The notes under the pieces: generated by a model
Databases searched by the model: none
The model's input: the letters and a program-made list of their open reading frames with translations, nothing else
What the model was told of the DNA's origin: nothing
From: Rapana venosa
Taxonomy: Eukaryota > Mollusca > Gastropoda > Neogastropoda > Muricidae
Length of the DNA: 64,000 nucleotides
Assembly: GCA_028751875.1 (NCBI GenBank)
Contig: CM054135.1
Span: 2,013,236 to 2,077,235, forward strand
Direction: 5' to 3'
Program-made: the position numbers and the translations under genes
In this document: piece by piece, positions 1-10,739 of the stretch
Position numbering within the stretch: position 1 is the stretch's first letter
Layout: the number at the start of each line of letters is the position of its first letter

Positions 1-280
1 TTTTTGGTTGATTTTCATCATGCGTGTTTGTGTCGGTATCTTGGTTTGTATGCGGGTGTTAGTTTTTCTTTTGGGTTTTGGTAAAAATTTTTGCCTGCTC
101 CTACTCTCCCCCACCATCTGTTCCCACCGGCACACACAACATTGGCCGATCTTTCGAACAGCGGAACTCTGGATTTATATTTTAACCTGTGCGCCACAAG
201 AGAGTGTGTTCTGCATGCGTTCGCACACGGAGCCTCTGGGTTTATTGTGTCTCATATCCGTAAGGAGCTTCATCATACAA
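1..280 (-). mobile_element. SINE-B copy, body
   Basis: This is an interspersed repeat found at least a dozen times here. Read on the minus strand, it ends in GCGCTATATAAATTCCATAC followed by an ATT run. This copy holds the central body, including the caccggcacac and gcgttcgcacacgg blocks. Its tail falls outside the window. No coding capacity is seen. Confidence 0.7.
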
Positions 281-660
281 TGAATTAATATTAAATAAAG
301 GTCATATGATATATGCTATACCCAATGAATATGATCAAGGATATGATTATTTTGCATTACAATGAATGATTAATTAAAGGAACATCTAATATGATACATG
401 AATATTACAATGAGGACAGGGAAGGACTTATGAGCGCAAGTACATATATTCATATACAACGGAAAGACATAATTATGACCATAATGACATAGATTTGATA
501 TAGAGAGGACATGTATTGAACATGGCGAAGGATATACTTTAGATAATGTCACAAGCATGAATTAATAACGAAAAAGACCTAAAGGGACACCATAATGAGG
601 GAACACGTACCATGACATAAAATGACTACAATTGAAGAACATATGATACAATATTCTCTG
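281..660. repeat. AT-rich minisatellite, unit about 38 bp
   Basis: Degenerate tandem units contain gacatacaatgaatataa and aaggacatatgatat. The same unit recurs at 840-960, 5250-5608, 5955-6297, 6440-6560 and 6855-6935, always next to SINE-B copies. Short open frames rich in Ile, Tyr and His that cross it are by-products of the repeat. Confidence 0.65.
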
Positions 661-815
661 AAGTCATTTTGGTAATGTGGTAAAACCAATACGAAATGTT
701 AGCTTTTCTTGTATCTTTCGAGATTACGATTCGTATCAATGTTGCTTGTCCAGTATTGTGATTGCCCTGCATGTTCGATGATAATACATATGGGTGTTTT
801 TTCCCCTCCCCTGGA
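655..815. repeat. Interspersed repeat K, copy 1
   Basis: A block of about 150 bp with accaatacgaaatg, attcgtatcaatg and cagtattgtgattg. It is repeated at 6297-6425 and, with a GACTT-rich end, at 36550-36702. Its class is unknown; the GACTT tail at 36.7 kb suggests a short retroelement. Confidence 0.6.
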
Positions 816-959
816 CTTGACCAATACCCATTAATTATAAATAAGGACATTATGAGGTATATGAATACGTATGAAGGATTCATTATGTCCAATAATGGAC
901 ATAATTGATGAATGATAATAGAAGAACAATAAACACTTAAGAATAAATATATAATTAAT

Positions 960-1270
960 ATTCTGTATGGATTTATTGTGTCTGAATCTTGTAAAGCAAA
1001 ACACATCATATCGCTCAGATGATTTTGTTTTATAATCGAGGATAATTAGAATAAGCACTCATGGGCTTTTTTTTCTTTTTTTTTTACATCAATCCCCGTG
1101 TGTAGTGGGTTTTGTAAATGTTGTCATCTGTTCCCACCGGCACCCCACCAAATGGCCTTCTCTTTCGAAAGTGCGGAGCTGGATTTTTAACGTGTTGGCC
1201 ATGATGTTCTGCATGCGTTCGATCGCACACTGCGCGTCGGTTTATAGTCTCATCCGAGGGCACAAAATAT
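960..1270 (-). mobile_element. SINE-B copy
   Basis: It carries the tail block (tgtctgaatcttgtaaagc), the central gataat..aataagcactcatg block and the caccggcacccc / gcgttcgatcgcacac body, in the minus-strand order used by the family. The ATT-repeat tail has been lost. Confidence 0.7.
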
Positions 1271-1274
1271 ACGT

Positions 1275-2130
1275 CATAAGGCCATGACAACGACATATTA
1301 TATAAATCATTAGGGTCAATAACGAAGGACTGGCCCAGCATTACATGACCCCACCACACTCCAACATACCAGGCATCACTGACTTACCTTGCAGGTTTTC
1401 CCTCACAAGTGGAAGTTTCCCATCAGTTGAAATTCAGGGCGTGGTCTTTCAGCGGGGTCAGGACAACCCCAGCACCCGTCCTTGATAAACAATACACACT
1501 TTTGAAACAGGGAAGATGAAGAAGAGGGATAGAGCAGGAAAGAAAGAAGGTGTGAGGAGGAGAAAGTAGGGGGGCAAAAAAAAAGGAGGAGGGAGGAAGG
1601 AGGAAGTAGGAAGAGAAGAAAATACAAACTTTATTCCTCTTCTCTCACCCTCGGAACACACACTATGAAAAAAAAAAAAAAATTAATTATCACCCCCTCC
1701 CCCAACCCACCCACCCTCCCCACAAGCATAACATATCAAACCAAACAAACCCTTCGAACAAATCAATACAACAAATAACACGGCATTGGAAAAAAAGACA
1801 CTAATTGAAAGAAACTTTTTGAATTGTATGCCAAAGTTTGTTTGCCTGAAAAGAACACCATGTAAATGAAAGAAAACATCTGATAAATGAAAAAGAACTA
1901 AAAGATGTGATTTGAATAAAAAACAGAAAAAGACTATGATTTTCTTTCATGTCATGAATTGAAAACAGAGACAAAATAAGAAACTCCCACCCCCTCACCC
2001 CCCATACCCCCCCACACAAAAAAACACCCCCCCGCCCCCCACACACACCCCCTACAAACACACAACACACTATCCCCCCACCCGACCCCACCCACACCCC
2101 CCACCACCCCCCCTGCTGGGCTGCCCGATC
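1275..2130. other. No gene; low-complexity interior of D1
   Basis: Positions 1500-1640 are purine-rich on the plus strand. Positions 1681-1760 and 1980-2115 are C-rich. Positions 1800-1980 are ordinary AT-rich sequence that is missing from the second D1 copy. I see no protein motif. Open frames here translate low-complexity sequence. Confidence 0.6.
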
Positions 2131-2545
2131 CCTTGCCAAGGCAGGCCTGTCAGTATAAACAGATCCCCACCTTCTGGAATTTCTGGGCTAGAAAATTTCC
2201 TCTTTTTCTTATCCCTCTCTTTGTTTTCTGCCTCGTTCCTTTTTCTACCTGTCACCCCTCCTCTTCAGATTTGTCTGCTTCTCGTCGATTCTTCTGCATC
2301 TTTTGTTTTTTTTTCTCCAGGAAGACTTAAAAGATAGCTAATTCTCTCCGTTGCCGATTTCGGATGGCTGGGGCCTTATCTTGTCAGGCGCTTACGGCAA
2401 GGCGCCGACGCATTTTCCGCATCTTTATAACAGACAACAATTGTTGCTGTCATGAGCGTTCGACGAAAAGAGAAAGAAAATGAACCCCATCTACAACAAG
2501 AGAGAAGTCCATAGCAACAGTTCGGTAGAAAAAAAGAGCCACGGA
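2130..2545 (+). repeat. Interspersed repeat J, copy 1
   Basis: This family is marked by ccaccttctggaatttctg followed by a pyrimidine-rich stretch and then gagcgttcgacgaaaa. Other copies are at 7393-7805, 21270-21440, 48485-49165, 61205-61880 and, inverted, 41655-42000. Its 3' part runs into the same module that ends SINE-A (agaaaaaaagagccac), so it is probably a SINE or a truncated LINE end. Confidence 0.65.
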
Positions 2546-2680
2546 TGTGGAGGTTGGCTTTCCCCCTCTCCACCAGAAACACTCCCCCCACCCCCACGGG
2601 CTTGCTCAGGTATGCAGACTGCAGAGTTTTCCGAACCGCTGACATGAAGTTCTCCTCCCCGGTCCTTTTGCTAGCCTTGA

Positions 2681-2713
2681 TTTCCAGAACCTGCACACAG
2701 GCAGATGTCATCG

Positions 2714-2745
<32 letters not shown>

Positions 2746-4380
2746 ATGATGATGATGGTGGTGGTGATTGATGGTGATGATGATATTTTCCGGAACCTGC
2801 ACACAGACAGATTATGGTGATGATGATGATGATGATATTTCCAGAACCTGCACACAGGCAGGTGTGATGATGATGACGATGATTGATGATGATATTTCCA
2901 GAGCCTGCACACAGACAGATGATGATGATTGATGATGACAAATGGTTGATGATGTTGTTATATTTTCGGAAACTGCACCAGGCAGATGGTCATGATGATG
3001 ATGACTTGATGATGATGGTATTTTCCATGAACCTGCACCAGGCAGATGGTCATGATGATGATGAGAGATGGATAATTTACAGAACCTGCACACAGGCAGA
3101 GATGATGATGTTACTTTCCAGAACTAAACACATTGGCAGGTGATGATGATTGATGGATGTTGATTTCCAGAACCTGAAACAGGATGATGAGGGGGGTCGA
3201 CGCACGATGATGATGATGATGATTGTTTATGTTATTTCCAGCAGAACCTGCACACAGGATGTTAATGATGATTGATGATGTTGATATTCCCAGAACCTGC
3301 ACAAATGATGATGAGGATGATGATAATGATTGATGATGATATCCCAGAAACCTGCACACAGGATATGATGATGATGATGATGATTGATAATTTCCAGAAC
3401 CTGCACAGGATGTTAATGATGATTGATGATGATTGTATTTCAGAAACTGCACACAGGATGATAATGTGGATTGATGATGATATTCCAGAACTGCTCACAG
3501 GATGATAACGATGGATTGATGATGAGATTCCAGAACATGCACAAAGGATGATAATGATGTTGATATTCCCAGAACCTGTACCAGGATGATATATGAGGAT
3601 TGTTGAGGTGATATTCCCGACCTGCACACAGGTGATAATGTTGATGAGATGATGATTGATGATGATGGTATTCCCAGAACCTGCAACACAGGATGTTGAT
3701 GATGATGATGGTGTGTTGATATTGATATTCCAGAACCTGCACCACAGGATGATGATGATATTCCCAGAGATCTGCACCACAGATGATGATGATTTCCAGA
3801 AAAACTGTAACAGGATGATGATGATTTGTTGTGATGATATTTTCCTAGAACCTGCAACACTGGATAATGATGATTGATGATGATGATATTTCCAGACCTA
3901 GCACACGGATGATAATGATTGTAGATGATGATATCCAGACCTGCTCAACAGGATGATGATGATATTCCCAGAACCAGAAAACAGGTTAATGTGATTGATG
4001 ATGATGATATTTCCAGAACCTCACCACAGACAGATGTGATGATGATGATTGATGGTGATGATGATATTTCCAGAACCTCACCACAGGCAGATGATGATGA
4101 TATTTCCAGAACATGCACACAGGATGATGACGATGGTGATGATGATGATGATAACGATGATGATATTTTCCAGAACCTGCACACAGGCAGATGATGATGA
4201 TGATGATGATGATGAGGATTGATGACGACGACGACGACATTTCCAGAACCTGCACACAGGCAGATGATGATGATGATTGATGATGATGATATTTCCCAGA
4301 ACCTGCACACATGCAGATGTGATGATGATGACAATAGTGGTGGTGATGATGATGATGGCGGCGGCGCTGATGATGGTGAT
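2681..4380 (+). repeat. Compound minisatellite: 25-bp core with GAT-repeat spacers
   Basis: About 30 copies of a core (tttccagaacctgcacacag, then gcag) are separated by GAT/ATG trinucleotide runs of roughly 10-50 bp. Cores begin near 2681, 2790, 2839, 2896, 2963, 3023, 3077 and so on to about 4292. Cores vary by point changes and small indels, and spacer lengths vary freely. Long His/Ser/Asp/Met-rich frames across the array come from the trinucleotide repeat. Confidence 0.9.
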
Positions 4381-4640
4381 GACGATGTACATATTATAAT
4401 TATGCACATGGTGGTGGTGGTGATGATGATGACGATGACGATAATAATGATAACAACAACAACAATGATGATGATAATGATGACGTTAAAGACAATACTA
4501 ATTTATGATGGTAATATAATGAATACAAAAACCCCTGGGCATTTAAGCACATGTGTAAAGGCAGACATGTACGAGCGAGCGAGAACGCACCCACGCACGC
4601 ACGCACACACAAACACACCTACTGGCAAGCAAAGGCCTAC
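4381..4640. other. No gene; GAT/GAC-rich then ACGC-rich sequence
   Basis: Degenerate trinucleotide sequence continues to about 4500. About 60 bp of ordinary sequence follows, then a CGAG/ACGC/CACA run at 4570-4620. I see no coding or RNA feature. Confidence 0.5.
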
Positions 4641-4644
4641 TCCC

Positions 4645-4853
4645 CCGAAAGGCAGAACGGGCTTTAACGTGAACCCAAGATGTTGAGCGTGCATTCATAC
4701 ACAGGACCTCGGTTTGTAATCTCATTCAAAGGACTCCTGGGGACAGCGGGGTCGGCACTGATGTTAACTCCAGGGGGGAAATCCCCTTGAAAGGGTGTCT
4801 CTGTGGTGGCTCGAACCCGGGGTCGTCAGATCGCGAGCTCAAAGCTCTAACCA
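4645..4853 (-). mobile_element. SINE-B, 5' half with tRNA-like head
   Basis: Read on the minus strand, the right end is the family head. It has a box-A-like tagtggttagagc and a box-B-like gggttcgagcc, followed by a body reaching the caggacctcggttt block. The head abuts SINE-A within a shared ctag at about 4850. Confidence 0.7.
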
Positions 4854-5248
4854 CTAGAGGTAACGCGCCTGTCTAGAAAGCGAAAAGTCCGGGTCGGAAG
4901 TATGCGGTGGTTCGTATCCCGTTTGGACCCGAAACTTTTTCTCCATCCATTAGATCATCAGTGGTGGTCTGGGCGCTAGTCTTTCGGATGGGACGATAAA
5001 GCGAGGTCCCGTGTGTTGCACATAATTATTTAGCGCACGTAAAAGAACCCACGGCAACAAGAGAGTTGTCCCTGGCAAAATTATGTAGAAAAAAAGCCAC
5101 TCTGATAGGGAAACAAATACTGTTGCAGACAGAAAAAAATGGGTGGCGCTGCTCTTGTGGCGACGTGCTCTCCCCTGGGAGAGCAGCCCGAATTTCACGC
5201 AGAGAAATCTGCGTGCCTTAAAGTGGTATAAATAAATAAATAAATAAC
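4850..5248 (+). mobile_element. SINE-A, nearly full length
   Basis: tRNA-derived SINE. The head has ggtaacgcgcctgtctagaa, then gcggtggttcgtatcccg (box-B-like). The body runs through ccatccattagatcat, ttatttagcgcacg and gccactctgatagggaaac. The 3' module is gggtggcgctgctcttgtgg followed by gcagcccgaatttcacgc, ending in an AAAT repeat. The first bases of the head are replaced by the fusion to SINE-B. Confidence 0.85.
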
Positions 5249-5249
5249 C

Positions 5250-5608
5250 CCTCCCTTAATGACATATGATGGAATGACATAGAACGAACATAATAAAGGA
5301 CATGCATATAGTGATATATAGCGAAGGACAAAATAAAACAATGACATACAATGAATATAATGAGGAATATGATTATGATGTAATGATTTATAATGAATAT
5401 AATAAAGGACATAAGATATATGGACATACAATGAATATTATGAAGGACGTGATTATGGTATAATGACATACAATGAATGTAATGAAGGACATATGATATA
5501 TTGACATACAATCAAAATGATGAAGACCAACAATATGATAATTATATTAATATCCAATGAAAAAGATAAAGGACATATTATATATACAATGAATATAACA
5601 AAGGACAT
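5250..5608. repeat. AT-rich minisatellite
   Basis: Tandem degenerate units of about 38 bp containing catacaatgaatataatga and aaggacatatgatata. It lies between the SINE-A tail and the AAT run of the next SINE-B. Confidence 0.7.
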
Positions 5609-5636
5609 AATATGATAATAAAATAATAATAATGAT

Positions 5637-5698
<62 letters not shown>

Positions 5699-5955
5699 TA
5701 TGGAATTTATATAGCGCTGAATCTTGTAAAGCAACAAATCAAAGCGCTCAGATTATATTTTTTTTCTTTTTTTAAATTATTTTTTTTATGCGTGTGTATG
5801 CGGTTTTGTAAATTTTGTCATCTGTTCCCACCGGCACACAATGGCCTACTCTTTCGAACAGCGGAACAGGATTTAACCTGTGCGCAAGATGTTCTGCATG
5901 CGTTCCCACACGGGGCCTCGGTTTATAGTCTCATCCGAAGGACTTTCATATACAA
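5609..5955 (-). mobile_element. SINE-B copy with ATT-repeat tail
   Basis: Positions 5609-5697 are an almost pure AAT run, which is the 3' tail on the minus strand. It is followed by gtatggaatttatatagcgc, the tail block and the body up to ctcatccgaagg. This is one of the clearest copies for defining the family. Confidence 0.8.
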
Positions 5956-6296
5956 TGAATAATATTATAATAAAGGACATATGATATATCTATACACAAA
6001 GAATATGATCAAGGACATATGATATTTTGACATACAATGAATATAATAAAGGACATAATATGATACATTGATATACAATGACAACAGCGAAGGACATATG
6101 ACGCAATTACCTATACTCAGTATAACGAAAGACATATGACATAATGACATAAAATGACTATAGAGAAGGGCATTTATTGAAAATGAATGACATAAGATGA
6201 ATATAACGAAAGACCTAATGACACATAATGAGGGACACGATACAATGACATAAAATGACTACAATGAAGAACATATGATACAATATCATCTAGAAG

Positions 6297-6425
6297 TCAT
6301 TTTGGAATGTGTAAACCAATACGAAATGTAGCTTGGATCTTTCGAGATTACGATTCGTATCCATGTGCTTGTCAGTATTGTGATTGCCCTTCATGGGATG
6401 ATTAAACTAGGGTGTTTTTTTCCCC
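6297..6425. repeat. Interspersed repeat K, copy 2
   Basis: Matches 655-815 through accaatacgaaatgtagctt, ttacgattcgtat and cagtattgtgattgccc. Confidence 0.6.
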
Positions 6426-6549
6426 CTGGACTTGACAATACCATAATTATAATAAAGGACATATGAGGTATAATGAATACGATGAAGGACATCATTATGT
6501 CATAATGACATAATATGATGAATAGAACTAAAGACACAATAACACATAA

Positions 6550-6870
6550 TAATAATAATAATAATGATGTATGGAATTTACATAGTGCTGAATCTTGTAA
6601 AGCAACACATCAAAGCGCTCAGATGATTTTTTTTTAAATATCGAGGATAATGGAATAAGCACTCATGTGCTTTTTAAATTTTTTTTACATCCAATCCCCG
6701 TGTGTATGCGCTTTTGTAAATGTTGTCATCTGTTCCCACCGGCACACAATGGCCTACTCTTTCGAAAAGCGGAACAGGATTTAAGGTGTGCGCAAGATGT
6801 TCTGCATGCGTTCGATCGCACACGGCGCCTCGGTTTATAGTCTCATCCGAAGGATAATGAGGGACATATG
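6550..6870 (-). mobile_element. SINE-B copy
   Basis: An AAT run at 6550-6564 is followed by gtatggaatttacatagtgc, the central block with aataagcactcatgtgc, and the body to ctcatccgaagg. The head is not present here. Confidence 0.75.
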
Positions 6871-7392
6871 ATACAATGTCCCACAAAATAACGACAAAAA
6901 GGACCATACAACGACATATTAATAAATCATAGTGACAATAAACGAAGGACTGAGCCAACCAACAACTATCTGGCATCACCTGACCTACCTTGCCAGGTTT
7001 TCCCTCGCACAGGTGGAAGTTTCCCATCAAGTTGAAATTCAAGGTGTCTTTCAGCTGGGTCAGGACACAGCACCCGTCCTGAACACAATACACACTTTTG
7101 ACCAGAAGATGAAGAAGAGGGAAGAGCAGAAGAAAGAGGGAGGAGGAGAATGAAGGGAAAAAAAAAAAGGAGAGGGAGGAGGAGGAAGAAGAGGAAGAAG
7201 AAGATACAACAACAAAAATTTCCTCTTCCTCTCCCACGGAACACACACTTTGAAAAAATGATCACCCCCCACCCCCCCAAAAAAATCCCCACAAACAAAC
7301 AAACAAACAAACCAACCATACAACAAATCAAAACAACAAATAACAGACATGAAAAGAACCTCCCCCCTCCCCTCCCCTCCCCCCCCCCCCCT
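6871..7392. other. No gene; purine tract and C-rich tract inside D1
   Basis: Positions 7085-7215 are GA-rich on the plus strand. Positions 7260-7392 are C/A-rich with a CAAA run. Frames here encode Lys/Glu/Arg or Pro runs and have no recognisable domain. Confidence 0.5.
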
Positions 7393-7950
7393 TGTGGCGA
7401 CGCCAGGAGGCCTGTCAGTACAAATAACATCCCCCACCTTCTGGAAATTCTGTGCTAGAAATTTCCTCTTTTCTATCCCTCTCTTTGTTTCTGCCTCGTT
7501 CCTTTTCTTCCTGTCACCCCCTCCTTCTTGACTATTGTCTGCCTTCTCGGTCCATTCTCCTGCCTTTTTTTTTCTTCTCCAGGAAGACTTAAAAGATAGC
7601 AATTCTCTCCGTTGCCGATTTCGGATGCGCTGGGCCTGACTTGTCAGGCGCTTAACGGCAGCGCGACGCATTTTCGCTCATATAACAGACAACAATAGTT
7701 GCTGTCTGAGCGTTCGACGAAAAAAAGAAAAAGAAAAGAACCCCACTGCAACAAGAGAACATTCTCTAGCAACATGCTGTAGAAAAAAAGAGCCACTCTT
7801 TATGCAGAAAACAAATGCACATGCAGACAGAAATGTCTTTCATTTTTATAAAATTGGTGGTGCTGCCCTTGTGGCGACACGCTATCTAAGTAGGAAAGCA
7901 GCCCGAATTCCTTGCAGAGAAATCTGTCATGACTGAAAGTAGTATACAAC
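7393..7950 (+). mobile_element. Repeat J joined to the SINE-A 3' module
   Basis: Positions 7393-7720 are repeat J (ccttctggaaattctgtgc). Positions 7735-7945 carry the SINE-A 3' half (caacaagagaacatt, aaaaagagccactct, ggtggtgctgcccttgtgg, gcagcccgaattcc). The J family therefore seems to own this tail as part of one element. Confidence 0.65.
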
Positions 7951-8010
7951 TCAACACAACACAAGATATCATATATACAGCACAGTACAATACAATACAA
8001 TAATATGCAT

Positions 8011-8041
8011 GGACACACACACACACACAACACACCACACA

Positions 8042-8101
<60 letters not shown>

Positions 8102-8110
8102 CACACACAC
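8011..8110. repeat. CA-dinucleotide microsatellite
   Basis: Nearly pure AC repeat with a few interruptions. Cys/Val-rich reverse-strand frames are artefacts of it. Confidence 0.9.
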
Positions 8111-8134
8111 ACAGATGCATAATTTTGAGGGTTT

Positions 8135-8465
8135 TTTTTTTTTTTAGAGGGATTGCTTGATTAAAAAAAAAGCCACTACACTGCTTATTCATCATCATAT
8201 TATTCTGCATAAATATGATTATTTTTAGATGGATGGCTTGATTAAAAAAAAAAAAAGGAATCGCATTGCTTATTCAATGTACCATGTATAGAAAGAAAAG
8301 TTTTGACTTTTGACTTTGAGAACACAATACAACACATACAACACAACACAAATACAACACAACACAACACAACACAAATACACAACACAACTCAACAAAG
8401 GAATCGCACTGCTTCTTTAATGTACCATCTATAGAAATAAAAGTTTTTGACTTTGACAACACAAC
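8135..8465 (+). repeat. Short interspersed repeat K2, about three tandem copies
   Basis: The unit is ttttagatggatggcttgat, an A run, aatcgcattgcttc.tcaatg, taccatctatagaaa and then ttttgactttgac. Copies end near 8190 (partial), 8320 and 8458. A related copy lies at 13038-13152 and ends in a longer GACTT run. The GACTT end looks like a retroelement tail. Confidence 0.6.
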
Positions 8466-9157
8466 ACAACACAATTACACCACAATACAAATACAACAAT
8501 CACATTACAACACAAAAACAATACAACATATTACAACACAACTACAACAAACACAAATACACCACATCACAACAGAATACAAACACAACACAAGTACACC
8601 ACAACACAAATACAACAATCACATCACAACCCAAAACAACACAACATATTACAACACAAATACAAACAAAACATAAAAGGCACCACATCACAAACACAAC
8701 AGAATACAAACACAACACAAACCACCACAACACAACACAAAACAACCATCACATCACAAAACAACACAACATATTAACCAATACAAACACAACATAAAAA
8801 CACCACATCACAAACACACCAAATACAAACACAACTACAAATACAACCACAACACAAATACAACAATCACAACACAAATACACAACACAAAACAACACCA
8901 CATCACAAACACACACAAATCCCAAAACACAACACAAATACAACAACACCACAACACAGACACAAATACAACACATCCACATCACAAACACAACACAACA
9001 TATACAACACAACACAAACAACACACATCACAAACACAACACAACACTCCAAACACACAAACACACACTACACACAACACACACACACACACAACACACA
9101 CACAACACACACACACACACAACACACACACACAACACACACACACACACAACACAC

Positions 9158-9204
<47 letters not shown>

Positions 9205-9345
9205 CAGCAAATCACAAACACACACAACACAACTACACACACACACACACACACACACCACAACCAACACACACAACAACACACACACACCACACACCAC
9301 ACACACACACAACACAAATCCAACACACAATATCACATACACACC
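8315..9345. repeat. AC-rich simple-sequence block (ACAACACAAAT type)
   Basis: About 1 kb made of AACAC, ACAAAT and CA units, grading into pure CA runs at 9060-9300. It starts directly after the GACTTTGA ends of K2 copies. Any open frame here is low complexity. Confidence 0.85.
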
Positions 9346-9403
9346 CCCCCCACACCACCACACACACCACCCCCCCCCCACCCACCAATCCTCCGATACT
9401 CAC

Positions 9404-9608
9404 CTCCACATCCACCTTGGCGACGTGCTACACCTGCACACCCTGGCCCTCAGGCGCCCATGCACCGTCTGCAGACCAGCTCCGAGTTGACCCACCGACT
9501 CTTCACCTGGCCCTGCTCCAGCCCCTGCATGAGACGCTCCGGCACATCTCCAGCCTGGCCCACCCCACCAAGGTCATTACAGCTGACAGGCAAGAAGTGA
9601 GAGAATAA
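9404..9608 (+). CDS. Candidate exon of an unidentified gene (strand uncertain)
   Basis: This is a short island of GC-rich, non-repetitive sequence between simple repeats. On the plus strand one frame is open throughout. Its second half (around 9500-9580) has a strong C/G third-position bias and reads LALLQPLHETLRHISSLAHP, like an amphipathic helix. A neighbouring frame beginning at 9404 reads HIHLGDVLHLHTLALR with the same bias, so a single-base indel near 9455 is likely. A GTGAGA at about 9596 could be a donor. Alternatively, on the minus strand 9582-9404 is bounded by a pyrimidine-rich acceptor ending CAG and a consensus donor GAG|GTGAGT, but that strand has stops in each frame. I do not recognise the product. 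It could be a gene fragment. Confidence 0.3.
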
Positions 9609-9765
9609 TAATAATAATAATCATAATATTAGTAATAATAATAATGTATGGAATTTATATAGCGCTGAATCTGGTAAAGCAACAAATCAAAGCGCTCAGA
9701 TGACATGATCCCCACCCACCCACCCCACCCCCCCACCCCCAGGATTTAACGTGTGCGCAAGATGT
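9605..9765 (-). mobile_element. SINE-B tail fragment
   Basis: An AAT-rich run is followed by gtatggaatttatatagcgc, tgaatctggtaaagc and aaatcaaagcgctcagatga. Only the tail and a short piece of body (ggatttaacgtgtgcgcaag) remain. Confidence 0.7.
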
Positions 9766-9766
9766 T

Positions 9767-9840
9767 TGGTCATAGGGGAGCGAGGCATCAGAGACCTCAG
9801 CTTTCTAGGGGCTAGCATGTGAGGGCGGGCCATTTTTTTC
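9767..9840 (-). mobile_element. SINE-C 3' fragment
   Basis: It contains ataggggagcgaggcatcag, agacctcag and agcatgtgagggcgggcca, matching the 3' part of the tRNA/5S-headed SINE in inverse orientation. Confidence 0.65.
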
Positions 9841-9844
9841 CCCC

Positions 9845-10541
9845 CCTTACAATACAACACAAAATACTACACCACACTACACTGCCATTACCCAACACAA
9901 CGCAATAACATTAATACACCACAATACGCTGCATTACAAACAACACATAACATACACCACCATACATGCATTACAACTCAACAACCATAACTATCTACAC
10001 CCCACCCACACTGCATTACAACACAACACATACTACACCACACTACACTGCATTTACATTACAACAATAACTTACGACACCACACTACAATGCAGTCAAA
10101 CAACACATATCATACTACACACCACTACATCTGCATTTAAAACACCAACCAACATGACATACTACACGCATGACAACACAACATCATAAACATACTACAC
10201 CACACTACAATGCATTTATAAAAACAACAACAACACACTCACACACTGCATGACATCACAATACTCATGACATACTACACCACACTACACTGCATTACAC
10301 ACCAAACATAAACATTACTACACCACAATTACAATGCATTATCAACCAACACACACCACACTACACTGACATTACAACACAAACACTGACAAATACTACA
10401 CACATACATGCCTTACAACACAAACATGCCATCCTCACCACACTACCATGCATACCCCCACACCCCCATTCCCTCTACACACCCAACCCCCCCCCCAATA
10501 CCACTCCCCCAAAACCAACACCCCCCCCCCCCCCCCCCCCC

Positions 10542-10598
<57 letters not shown>

Positions 10599-10664
10599 AC
10601 CTCCCCCACAACCCCCCCCCCCCCCCCCCCCCCCCCTGCCCCCCCCCCCCATCCCCCCCCCCCC

Positions 10665-10739
<75 letters not shown>

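Larger units (their letters stand above)
1..2545. repeat. Direct duplication D1, copy 1
   Basis: This segment matches 5765-7805 in the same order and orientation. Shared anchors include catctgttcccaccggcac (about 116 and 5819), ttacgattcgtat (724 and 6348), tggaagtttccc (1410 and 7014) and gagcgttcgacgaaaa (about 2455 and 7707). The copies differ by many single-base indels. Copy 1 also has about 300 extra bases near 1800-2110. The left end may lie outside the window. Confidence 0.85.
5765..7805. repeat. Direct duplication D1, copy 2
   Basis: It repeats the succession of 1-2545: SINE-B body, AT minisatellite, repeat K, minisatellite, a second SINE-B, a purine tract, a C-rich tract, repeat J. 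Offset from copy 1 falls from about 5.70 kb at the start to 5.26 kb at the end because of indels, chiefly the segment missing relative to 1800-2110. Confidence 0.85.

Noticed and set aside
2681..4330. CRISPR-like array (similar repeats with variable spacers)
   Set aside because: Spacers are all GAT/ATG microsatellite of free length, there are no cas genes, and the context is animal nuclear DNA.
2376..4409. Long His/Ser-rich and Asp/Met-rich frames
   Set aside because: Every frame of a GAT repeat is open, so the frames say nothing about coding.
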